From Lineus longissimus (Eukaryota > Nemertea > Pilidiophora > Heteronemertea > Lineidae): 64,000 bases of DNA. Every line of letters starts with the position of its first letter. The first letter of the stretch is position 1. Of this stretch, positions 45,742-55,762 are shown piece after piece. The notes below the pieces were generated by a model, which worked only from the letters and a program-made list of their open reading frames with translations, was not told where the DNA came from and did no database searches. The stretch covers positions 8,179,431-8,243,430 of the forward strand of contig NC_088322.1 in NCBI RefSeq assembly GCF_910592395.1, given 5' to 3'. Made by a program: the position numbers and the translations under genes.

Positions 45742-47283
45742 ATGTGGAATAGGCTTGTTCAGACCATGCTGATTGAAAGACTGTATGGCATAGATAGAAT
45801 AGCAAGAAATTTCAGCAGACCAGAAAGTGGCATATTTGGAGCCATTACCTCGGTAAGGTTGGGACACGGCCGAATGAGAAGACTGATCGTTAAAAATGCA
45901 CATTATAGGCCGTGTCTGTCCTATCCATGAAGTGGTCTGAATAACGTGGTGGTCCAAACACATGGTGGACAGAAGTGAAAAATAATCGTCGCATCTTTAA
46001 GTCTTTGCCCTATCCACTAAGCAGTCTGTCTAACATGGTAAATGGGACGGAGAAATTATCGTCATATCCCCTAAGATAAATACCTTGAATAGAAATCAAT
46101 GTCCCCTTGATAAAAGGGATAGATTGGTTAAGGTGCATGGACATTTTTAATTTTCGTTATCTTAACAGCAAAACCACAGTGATTTGACTTTGAGGCAAAT
46201 AGTGTTAATTACAAATAAAAAATCCATAGGTACAATGTACTATCATACCCTGTATGGAGGCATGATAGTATCTCTTGATTTTCTTTCTTGTAATTAGCAC
46301 CATTTGCCTCAAATCCCTGTGAGCAATACCAACATTCATTTACATTTCAGCTCAATAGGTGCCACTTGTTTAGTATGGAAGCATGAAAGTGGATATTTTG
46401 ACCCTCTTCCCCTTTAAATGGTTAAAATGTACAATGACACCTGATGGTCCCACCCTTCAGACACATACTAACTGGACGGCCCCTTATACCGGGAGATGCC
46501 ATGGAGGTTAGTTATCAGTTACAGTATCAATTATTCACTCATTACAGTACCTTCTTAAGAAAGCCAACCTGCCTATTGAAAGAAATGCTGTCAAACATCT
46601 TGACGTCCGGCCCAATCATACTGTCCTTGAAATCGGCTTTGGACTCGGTTACGGAATCCAGCATGTCCTCGATATCATTAAAGGTAACATGGTCTTTACA
46701 CATTATTTTATCCAAGAGTCTGTATTTTACTGATAAAATTTGCCTCTGCCATTAATGAGGGAATTCTGATAAGAGGTATTAATTATGATTTTACAAGGAC
46801 GATCATCATTCATGTTTAGCCAATGGTCTTGTTTTGACAGAAGGAGACGGTTCTGTTCATGGCCTGGACATCTCAGACGAAATGGTCGGAAGAACGGCGA
46901 GACGCTTCCAAAAGGAAATCAAGGACAAAAAGGTCAACATTTGCATTGGGGACGTGGCATCCATGCCTTATGAAGACAACACATTTGACAGAGTATTCCA
47001 TACAAGTTCTTACTTCTACTGGCCAGATATTGATGAAGCAGCCAAGGAGATATACAGGGTGATGAGAAAAGACAGCGTCATGGTTACAATAGTGGTGCCT
47101 GATAGGCTAAAAATGGCAGTGAAAAAAGGAGCGCTGAAATATGGAGACCCAGATCAAACACGCTATATTGACGCCCTGAGGAACAATAACTTTGTTGATC
47201 TTCAAGTACAGGATTTTTATGACGCAGCGGATGGCCTGTACCCATGGTACCAGGCGACTTTTGCCAATGTGAAGAAGAAATGA
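45742..47283 (+). CDS. Class I SAM-dependent methyltransferase, tandem copy E
   Basis: Exons 45742-45852, 46548-46683 and 46841-47283, 230 codons including TGA. All methyltransferase motifs are intact (VLEIGFGLGYG, HGLDIS, IGDVASMPYEDNTFDRVF). It differs from copy D at only a few residues (ITS for ITL at the exon 1 end, MVGRT for MVRRT, VDLQVQ for VDVQVQ, GLYPWYQAT for GLYPWHQAT). Same intron markers as D. Probably functional; a recent duplicate of D. Confidence 0.9.
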
Positions 47284-48195
47284 AACATTCTTTATTACAT
47301 CATGTTTAGGCAACGCCAATTTAATACTTTGGATAGCGGGCTGCCAACGAACCTATCCGCCCAATGTGGGGAAAAAACTTCATACCACCCAAACCAGTGC
47401 CAAAAGTCACGTGTTGACACTAACACAAATTTTATAGGGAAAAACAATTGTCTGGTTCGAATTTCATTTATAGAAAAACTTGAGTTTCATTTACCCCATA
47501 ACAGCAACAAGTAAGTGCCTGTCATTTTGATTTTGGTCCCTGTCATGAACTCTAGTATTTTATTTCGCGGACACTAATTATTATCAGATTCCATGGATTT
47601 TTGAAATTGACTCTTGGTTTTTTTAGGTATTTTAATTGGCGACTGCAATGGGGAATAGAACTATGATGGGCACATATTTAATTATTATATAAAAGCCCTG
47701 CTCATAATTTTAAAGCCCCAACACATAATTTATTCCAAGGTTTAGCTATTAAATGTATGTAAAAGATGTAGAAGCTGAATAAAAGTAGGATAGAAATAGC
47801 AAATAGTGTTTAGTTCTTCAAATCGAATACTGTTTTGGAGCAACTATAAATGTAAACATGTTCCAGTTTGTCAAATTTCCTGGAAATGCATCAGCGCCGC
47901 CACAACCAACTCATTCTTCCTGTGGCAGAAATTTGTACTAATGCATTAACATAATCATTATTACTTTACTGTCACCACTTGTAAAATAATACGCGAGGTT
48001 TAAAAAAGTTTTACAAAGTAACTGATCCGCAGTAGGAAATAACAATGACAGAACAACATTCATCCTTTATCTCTGCTTATGGATCACTTGCTAATGTTTA
48101 ACTGTGGTTTTGTTCGGTGATGGTGGATTGGAATTAATAAAACAAAAGAGTACGATACACGATCTAGACTTAGAGTAGGTTACTCTAAGATCTAG

Positions 48196-48381
48196 ATGTT
48201 TGTACACTTATGCCGATGCCTTACAGCAGTAACCGAAATGACATCGAAGAATGTAACAATAAATACAAACGATGTGAATAAAGATAGGTATACTCGGATT
48301 AGCAAATTAGATAAAGGCAGGGGTATTGCCGCGAGAAGGAGTACAATACACGCATTTAGACATCTGCCACGACGACACTGA
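48196..48381 (+). pseudogene. LINE endonuclease fragment downstream of copy E
   Basis: Frame reads AVTEMTSKNVTINTNDVNKD and ISKLDKGRGIAARRSTIHAF. The TEM...GRG pattern fits the early endonuclease region. Truncated at both ends; the minus-strand piece follows at 48475. Confidence 0.5.
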
Positions 48382-48474
48382 AGTGCTCTTTATTGATTAA
48401 ACGATCAGCGATGACTTGGCTGATCAGCTGATCAACATCCTTTATGATTATGAATTACCAAAGGCTTTATTTAA

Positions 48475-48690
48475 GTGTGAAACCTGACCTCATGGGAGCG
48501 ATGCATGCAAAACAGAGGTAAATTTCTTGATCAATATAAAATACAGATTGAGAGAGTTTTAGCCATTGGATTTCAGATGTAGTTGGTGTGAGTATCTTCA
48601 CTCTATGTAGAAGGTCAGATTAAACAGGTACAAAAGCGGGTATTAGCTTGAGTTTTCTTTCTACAATTTTAAAAGGCTGTATTACCTTCA
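48475..48690 (-). pseudogene. LINE endonuclease fragment, minus strand, unit E (uninterrupted TTAA site)
   Basis: Same piece as 44600-44840, beginning right at the empty TTAA site (48471-48474 region). It includes the reverse complement of the W-L-K-L and AP-M-R-S-G-F codons. Confidence 0.6.
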
Positions 48691-49577
48691 AGGGCAATTT
48701 CTTCAATTGGCCCACAATGCGTTTCAAATTAGCCAACAACGTCACATTTCTTAAGAGATTTTTTCACTTCAGAATAGTGGAGTTTATTAGTCTAAGATTT
48801 GAAATGTTTTCATTCAGACCATCAATGTTCCAAAATCCATTGGATGAGATATTTACATATCTACACTGTTGTGACATTTGCAAATTTCTACAACAAAAAG
48901 TATTTAGTGCGAACCATAAACCTCATAAAAAAGAACACCTAAACATTCAATACAAACGAATAGTATTGCAAAATATGGTCAACTCGGCCTGCAAGTCAAG
49001 TGTTTTGGCCTATGTTTCGGCATTTCAGTTTTCATGGCCTAAATCATTTTTTGTGATTTTATTTTAGAACAGATTACTTGACAATATTGATCCAACCACT
49101 CAATGCTCCGCCGCTTAATTAATGCCTGTGAGTGTCAGGTGAGTACACGTATTTTAACAAATTCCGTAGAACCTCCCTTGGCCATTGAAGACAAAGTCAC
49201 ACAAGTCTGCAGGGATAAGTTCGCTTTGAATTTCTTGTAATTTTGATCAACAAACTGTGTTGGACTGTTTAAGGCCAGTTGGGGTGCTTATGTTGCATAC
49301 ACCTAGTACAGGTAGTAGAGGCCTCTCATAAACCAACACAGTATGTTACCGTAGGCCTATGTCACAAAGCAACTGCCAAAAATAGGGATGGGGGGGGGGG
49401 GTCTTCAGTTGTCCGATACAAGGGATTATGTTCTCAAAGAGTAACAAAAGACATGAATATGTTTCGTAACCTGATTTACTTCATCCGCGTGAACAAAACT
49501 AAAAACTAAGAACACATGTACATGTACTTTGTTTGGTGACCATAGGTACCACCATTTTGGCTAGAACTTGAAATCTA

Positions 49578-49907
49578 AAATCTCCGTCGTCAAACTTGGC
49601 TGTTCAGATTCAGGAGTTGCTCCACATGAGGGATTCGGATGGTGGATTCCTAGCAATCGAGGAGATAAATGTACATCTTAGGTGATTTCCTTGGTTGATG
49701 GGAGTCTATCGCCGGAGTGCCTCATGTGGAATGTGCTAAAATTCATATCTTTTCATTAATTTACTTGTTCATAGCTAGCTAGAAATTTGAATTTATTGTA
49801 AATAATTGTGGCTCTTTAATTGTTGTCAACGCACTGCGTTTTCACCGTGCACTTTGTGTATTAGCATGTATTTATTGTACTTTGTAAGAATAAACATATA
49901 TATAAAA
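49578..49907 (+). mobile_element. 330-bp insertion in unit F, possibly a LINE 3' end
   Basis: In unit E aaatctaaaagcaattag is continuous; here tctccgtcgtcaaacttgg ... aagaataaacatatatataa is inserted after aaatctaaaa, with aaaagcaatt resuming at its right. A polyadenylation-like aataaa close to an ATATAT tail suggests the 3' end of a non-LTR element. The inserted DNA is unrecognised. Confidence 0.5.
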
Positions 49908-50139
49908 GCAATTAAATCTCTCTCAAAACAAAGTGAATGCAAATTTCAAGGGTAGGAGTCAGTTCTTTGTATTCCCGAAAACAGCCTCCCAGATTTTAAA
50001 TCGACATTCACTTTCATCTTGAAGGAGTTTTAATTGATTTTGGATTTCAGGTCCAAGCCAAAATGGTGTTACCTATTTCCAACCCTTAACCGATTCATAA
50101 GCCACCGACCCTTTACAGCATGACTGAACCTAACAATCT

Positions 50140-51180
50140 ATATCATAATACTATAAGGCGGCTCGCTAAAGTGCCATTTGGGGGTCGTGTTTCGTCTCGA
50201 AATTTTGCACGTTTGCAGGTGATATGTTATCCTGATGCAACGTCATGTTTATTTTCGGAAATTTACTTCAGCGGAGCAGTAATGAGGGATTTTTAATCGG
50301 ACACAGTCAATTCTCCTTACCACTCGCGGAAGCCAAGTCATTGCTGTTTAGTTATGCAGGGGATTAATGAATCACCTGCACTCCCTGTGGGGTGACTAAC
50401 ACTACCTGTTGAACGGCTGGCTGTAGGGGGGTGATTGGAACAGCCTGTACACGCGTTGACCTGCTGAACCAAGGTTAATGTTATTTTCAATCCACGATTG
50501 TAGGTCACCTGATCTTCGAGATTTCGCGGGGAAAGAAATTGTAAACAAACGTATGTGTGCAGTTCAAATGTAAACAAAAATGTATTTTTGGTACTTTCGG
50601 TTGCTGGACTTGGGTTTTCCCGCAGTAAGGAGCTGGGGTCAAATTGGTGGTCTATTGTTTATGGGTGCTGTGTTAGCCAGAGCTAACCCGTGATAATGAA
50701 GGTTACCATGGTATGTTTATGTGCTCACCACAGCTCTCAATACTTGATCTGAAGAGGCGCGCTGAACCTGAAATGGCCTTATCAGGGAGCTGCTCACGGT
50801 GCTGAACTTCTAGCTTGCCTGTCCAGTAAGTGCCTTGCCCGAGACCTGGCTACATGTAGGATGAGCACGCATTTTAAAGTTATAGGCCGACATGTGAAGG
50901 CCTATCTGGGTACTCCTTCTTCTCCGTATAAAAAGGCGCATATTGCTGACTAAGGAACGAGGCATTGCCTCATCATCTCTATCGGACCAACTGATATACT
51001 TTTATATGCACGCATACAGCACGCCACAGCTAGGTTCGAGTCTGTGGACAAATGGTTGGTTTAATTTGTCTCTTCGATATGGCTCCTTTGATATTGCATT
51101 AGATGTTTATTGCAATTCAATCTATTCAAGGTATAGCCCATTTGAACCTGCCTGCGCCACGGGTACAATGCTAGTATATA
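50140..51180. mobile_element. About 1-kb insertion directly upstream of copy F exon 1
   Basis: In unit E cctaacaatatacataatttgtccg is continuous; in unit F cctaacaat is followed by about 1,040 bp before atttgtccgttttcag resumes. The insertion contains a TATA box-like tataaaaaggcgc at about 50927, some 290 bp upstream of the copy F start codon. Possibly a solo LTR or other element; ends not resolved. No known coding region (the short frame near 50943 is unrecognised). Confidence 0.55.
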
Positions 51181-51213
51181 TTATTTGTCCGTTTTCAGCA
51201 GTTCGCATTCGAC

Positions 51214-53147
51214 ATGTGGAATAGGCTTGTTCAGACCATGCTGATTGAAAGAATGTATGGCATAGATAGAATAGCAAGAAATTTCAGCAGACCAGAAAGT
51301 GGCATATTTGGAGCAATTATCTCGGTAAGGTTGGGACACAGCCGAATGAGAAGACTGATCGTTAAAAAAACACATTATAGGCCGTGTCTCTCTTATCCAT
51401 CAAGTGGTCTGAATAACGTGATGGTCCGAAGAACATGGTGGACAGAAGTGAAAAATAATCGTCGCATCTTTAAGTCTCTGCCCTAATCACAAAGTAGTCT
51501 GTCAAACATGGTAAATGGGACGGAGAAATTATCGTCATGTCCCCTAATATGCATACCATGAATAGAAATCAATGTCCCCTTGAAAAAAGGGATGGATTGA
51601 TTAAGGTGCATGGACATTTTTAATTTTCGTTATCTCAACAGCAAAACCACAGTGATTTGACTTTGAGGCAAATAGTGTTAATTACAAATAAAAAATCCAT
51701 AGGTACAATGTACTATCATACCCTGTATGGAGGCATGATAGTATCTCTGGATTTTCTTTCTTGTAATTAGCACCATTTGCCTCAAATCCCTGTGAGCAAT
51801 ACCAACATTCATTTACATTTCAGCTCAATAGGTGCCACTTGTTTAGTATGGAAGCATGAAAGTGGATATTTTGACCCTCTTCCCCTTTAAATGGTTAAAA
51901 TGTACAATGACACCTGATGGTCCCACACTTCAGACACATACTAACTGGACGGCCCCTTATACCGGGAGATGCCATGGAGGTTAGTTATCAGTTACAGTAT
52001 CAATTATTCACTCATTACAGTACCTTCTTAAGAAAGCCAACCTGCCTAGTGAAAGAAATGCTGTCAAACATCTTGACGTCCGGCCCAATCATACTGTCCT
52101 TGAAATCGGCTTTGGACTCGGTTACGGAATCCAGCATGTCCTCGATATCATTAAAGGTAACATGGTCTTTACACATTATTTTATCCAAGAGTCTGTATTT
52201 TACTGATAAAATTTGCCTCTGCCATTAATGAGGGAATTCTGATAAGAGGTATTAATTATGATTTGACAAGGACGATCACCATTCATTGTTGGCCAATATG
52301 CAATAAGGTTTTAGAATGCCCAATCAACACAGACAATTACCAAAAATGAATAGACCTTAAATACTGAGGCCCTCAAACGTGCTTTCTATTGTCCGCAAAG
52401 ATAACTGACCCCCGCCCCATGGCCTCATCAACAAAGTACATGTATATCCGTGTATATAGTTTGTTTCTTACAGTGTCGTCCCTAATAAAATGGCTAGTCA
52501 GACTTGGCTCATGCGACACTCTTTACTTCCCAAACTCCTATCTGTAATGCCAAGCGCCTGGTAGCTACAAGCTAACCAACGGGCCGCAACAGAAAGAGCT
52601 CCAAAGGGGCTCATCCTCTGACCTTCTGTTTACGAGGCGGATGCCTTGACCACTGGGCCGAGTGGATCGGTATATTACAAGTACTTCGTGTCTTGTTTTG
52701 ACAGAAGGAGACGGTTCTGTTCATGGCCTGGACATCTCTGACGAAATGGTCAGAAGAACGGCGAGACGCTTCCAAAAGGAAATCAAGGACAAAAAGGTCA
52801 ACATCTGCATTGGAGACGTGGCATCCATGCCTTATGAAGACAACACATTTGACAGAGTATTCCATACAAATTCTTGCTTCTACTGGCCAGATATGGATGA
52901 AGCAGCCAAGGAGATCTACAGGGTGATGAGAAAAGACAGCGTCATGGTTACAATAGTGATGCCTGATGAGCTAAATATGGCAGTGAAAAAAGGAGCGCTG
53001 AAATATGGAGACCCAGATCAAACACGCTATATTGACGCCCTGAGGAAAAATAACTTTGTTGATGTTCAAGTACAGGATTTTTATGACGCAGAGGATTGCC
53101 TGTACCCATGGTACCAGGCGACGTTTGCCTATGCGAAGAAGAAATGA
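51214..53147 (+). CDS. Class I SAM-dependent methyltransferase, tandem copy F
   Basis: Exons 51214-51324, 52021-52156 and 52705-53147, 230 codons including TGA. Motifs intact (VLEIGFGLGYG, HGLDIS, IGDVASMPYEDNTFDRVF). Exon 1 and intron 1 (with the 290-bp insertion) are of the B/D/E type. Intron 2 is long with the SINE, as in A and C. Specific changes: ERMYGID, GAIIS, MPDELNMAV, DAEDCLYPW, FAYAKKK. The promoter region differs from all other copies because of the 1-kb insertion upstream. Probably functional. Confidence 0.88.
52440..52672 (-). mobile_element. tRNA-derived SINE in intron 2 of copy F
   Basis: Minus strand: ccactcggcccagtggtcaa (box A-like), gcatccgcctcgtaaacag, then a shortened box B region. 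Same location and orientation as in copies A and C. Confidence 0.65.
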
Positions 53148-53909
53148 AACTTTCTTTATTATATCATGTTTAGGCAACGCCAATTTAATATTTTGGATAG
53201 CGGCCTGAAAGAACCTATCCGCTGAATGTGGGGAAACTAACTTCACACCACCCACCAGCCAGTGCCAAAAGTCACGTGTTGATACTAACACAAATTTTAT
53301 AGAGAAAAACTCTTGTCTGGTTTGAATTTCAATGATATAGAAAACGTAAGTTTTACCCCATATCACCAACAAGTTGGTGTTGGTGTTTTTAGGTATTTTA
53401 ATTGGCCGCAGCAATGGGGAATAGAACTGTGATGGGCACATATTTAATTATTATATAAAAGCCCTACTCATAATTCATAAGCCCCAGCCCCTCATTTATT
53501 CCAGGCTTTAGCTAATTATATGTAAAAGATGTCGAAGCTGAATAAAAGTAAGATAGAAATAGCATTAACATCCTTTATGTATATGGGCCACTCTGTGTGC
53601 AAGTCCAGTGTAAAGGCCTCTGTATCGACTGGAGGCCAACAATATCCAAATACAGTTTTTTATGACCTATATATTTTTTAGCGATTTTTAAACATTTTGA
53701 TTCTAGAACAGACCACCTGGTAATATTGATCCAACCACTTAATGCTCTGCCGCTTCTTTTATGCCTGTGAGTGTTAGGTGAGTAACCTTAACGTACTTAA
53801 ACAAATTCCGTATGGTCTTATCTACCCATTCAAATACAGTAGAATCTCCTTTGGTCATTGAAGACCAAGTCACACCGGTCTGCAGGGATGAAAACTAAGT
53901 TGGCGGAGA

Positions 53910-54243
53910 AGGACGAAAGTCATGTCAACAGCCGACTGTAGTTCCGTAGTCAATGAAGTGATAAAATACTATAACAAAAGAGTATCACTGGTATATTGCG
54001 TAACCCTGGATGCAAGCAATGCTTTTGATTGTGTGCACTTTGTGAAGCTATTTCGAAAGCTGCTTTGTAGAGGAATATGTCCATTAATAGCACGGTTTTT
54101 AGCATACACGTATACAAATCAACAGATTAGCCTAAAGTGGGCAGATAATGTATCAACTCCGTTCACCGCCACAAATGGGGTTAAGCAAGGTGGTGTGTTG
54201 TCACCGATACTATTTAATGTGTATTTAGATCTACTCATAGTAA
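53910..54243 (+). pseudogene. LINE reverse transcriptase fragment
   Basis: STADCSSVVNEVIKYYNKR, then VTLDASNAFDCVHFVKLF (motif A, catalytic-type Asp in LDASNAFD), FTATNGVKQGGVLSPILFNV (motif B) and YLDLLI. This is an RVT_1 domain of a non-LTR retrotransposon, CR1/L2-like by the look of the motifs. The YADD active-site motif is missing because a foldback element has been inserted at about 54244. Confidence 0.85.
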
Positions 54244-54244
54244 G

Positions 54245-54811
54245 GCTGAAAGGGTGGATGTCGTCCTGGGTGCCGACAAATGGTACCCAGGTTCGAGATC
54301 GACTGGACAATAAGCGCCCTGGGTGCCATTACACTAGAAAAACAGCACCCAACTTCTTCTTCTACACTTTTTCTATACCTACAACCGAGGTTGGCCCAAC
54401 GCTCACGGAGGTCACGTGTCACGATAACCATAATAAAAATAAAAATAAAAATACGCAGCAAATCCATTCATTTTGTCATCACACAATTTTTCATTCCCTG
54501 GATATACTCCTCCTTCATACCTTTTCTGAATAAATCATCCGAAATGTGCTTTCAAAGACCTATAGGCCTAAACGCGTTTTTTTCTGTTTATCTGTTCTTT
54601 TTATTTCGCGCACTGCTAATGCCGCAAGTACCACGGCGCGAGATAAAACGAAATTGCAAGAAACGTCCTCGTCCCTAAGATCCGTAAGCCAGGCAAAAAG
54701 AAGCTGGGTGCTGTTTGTCTAGTGTAATGGCACCCAGGGTGCTTATTGTCCATTCGATCTCGAACCTGGGTACCATTTGTCGGCACCCAGGACGACATCC
54801 ACCCTTTCAGC
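54245..54811. mobile_element. 567-bp foldback element with about 115-bp inverted arms
   Basis: The left arm starts gctgaaagggtggatgtcgt and includes ctgggtgccgacaaatggta; the right arm is its near-perfect inverse, ending acatccaccctttcagc. The arms run for about 115 bp with only a few mismatches. No coding capacity. It interrupts the LINE reverse transcriptase. The target duplication is not clear. Confidence 0.85.
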
Positions 54812-54827
54812 TGTACTGTAGTGTTAC

Positions 54828-55030
54828 CGTGCATGTTGCAATAATCAGCCTCATGTTGCTCTAGCTAGCACTGCATGGTGTAATGTAGTGTATCCTACCA
54901 GTAGGCCTATCGTGCATATTGCAATACTCAGCCGCATGCTGCTCTAGCTAGCACTACATGGTGTAATGTAGTGTATCCTACCAGTAGGCCTACCATGCAC
55001 GTTGCAATACTCAGCCTCGTGCTGTTATCA
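54828..55030 (+). repeat. 83-bp tandem repeat, about 2.4 units
   Basis: gcatgttgcaata, gcatattgcaata and gcacgttgcaata occur at 54831, 54914 and 54997; each is followed by the same ctcagcc(t/g)catg(t/c)tgctctagc segment. Abuts the foldback element. Confidence 0.85.
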
Positions 55031-55059
55031 TCTGAGTCATAACTGTCTAATTGACTTAG

Positions 55060-55281
55060 GAGGTTCTTCAGCTACAATCTGGTGAAGAGTCTGAGACTGA
55101 GGAATCCATGTTGGCAGTGGCAGTGTGTGCACATGAAGCACATGGTTGGAAACGTAAGGGAACTGGGCTATCCATCCAGGCGGTGGTGATCCATGAGTCA
55201 AAATCCAGTAAATCCAGCCGTCCAGTGATCCAGTTTTTTCGAATACCTGTCAAGGACCAAGTTGGATCCAACCTTGTCTAG
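55060..55281 (+). other. Short unrecognised open frame
   Basis: Open between stops, with EESETEESMLAVAVCAHEAH and a lysine/serine-rich tail (ESKSSKSSRPVIQFF). No ATG near its start. Possibly a fragment of a transposon protein; no family recognised. Confidence 0.2.
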
Positions 55282-55579
55282 TATAAACTATCCAGATAAA
55301 AACACTTGCAATCATGTTATGTCACTGATGTCGATGATGACTTTTTGGCTCACCGTAGGAGAGTCTATAGGTGCAATACTGCAGTGTCCGTCGTCTGCAC
55401 ATTTCTTAACCCATAGAACTAGGAACTTAAAACTTTGTACACAGGACCCCCAAGGTCAGGTGACCTCTATCTGAAACGAATTTTGGTCCGATCTGATTCT
55501 CGACTTTGCCACCAGGGGGCCAAATCTAACAAATTTAGAAGTGCGATATCTCGCTTATTACATGTATTAGTGACTTTTT

Positions 55580-55762
55580 TTCGATGATATTTTTGTAGTA
55601 GGTACTCCGAGCAAGGATACATCACATATCCTATGGGTTTTCGATGATATTTTTGTAGTAGGTACTCCGAGCAAGGATACATCACATATCCTATGGGTTT
55701 TCGATGATATTTTTGTGGTAGGTACTCCGAGCAAGAATACATCACAACTCCTACGGGTTTTC
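55580..55762 (+). repeat. 60-bp tandem repeat, 3 units
   Basis: Unit tcgatgatatttttgtagta ... catatcctatgggtttt, repeated at 60-bp intervals three times; the third is slightly diverged. All frames stay open because 60 is a multiple of 3, which explains the repeated peptides on the minus strand. Confidence 0.9.

Noticed and set aside
25492-52926. 67-codon frames (MAWTSQTKWSEERRDVSKRK...) repeated in every methyltransferase copy
   Set aside because: These are the +1 shadow of exon 3 of the methyltransferase genes, conserved only because the real frame is.
25782-53441. Minus-strand frames antisense to methyltransferase exon 3
   Set aside because: Shadows of the real plus-strand exon, ending at different points in each copy and lacking any motif.
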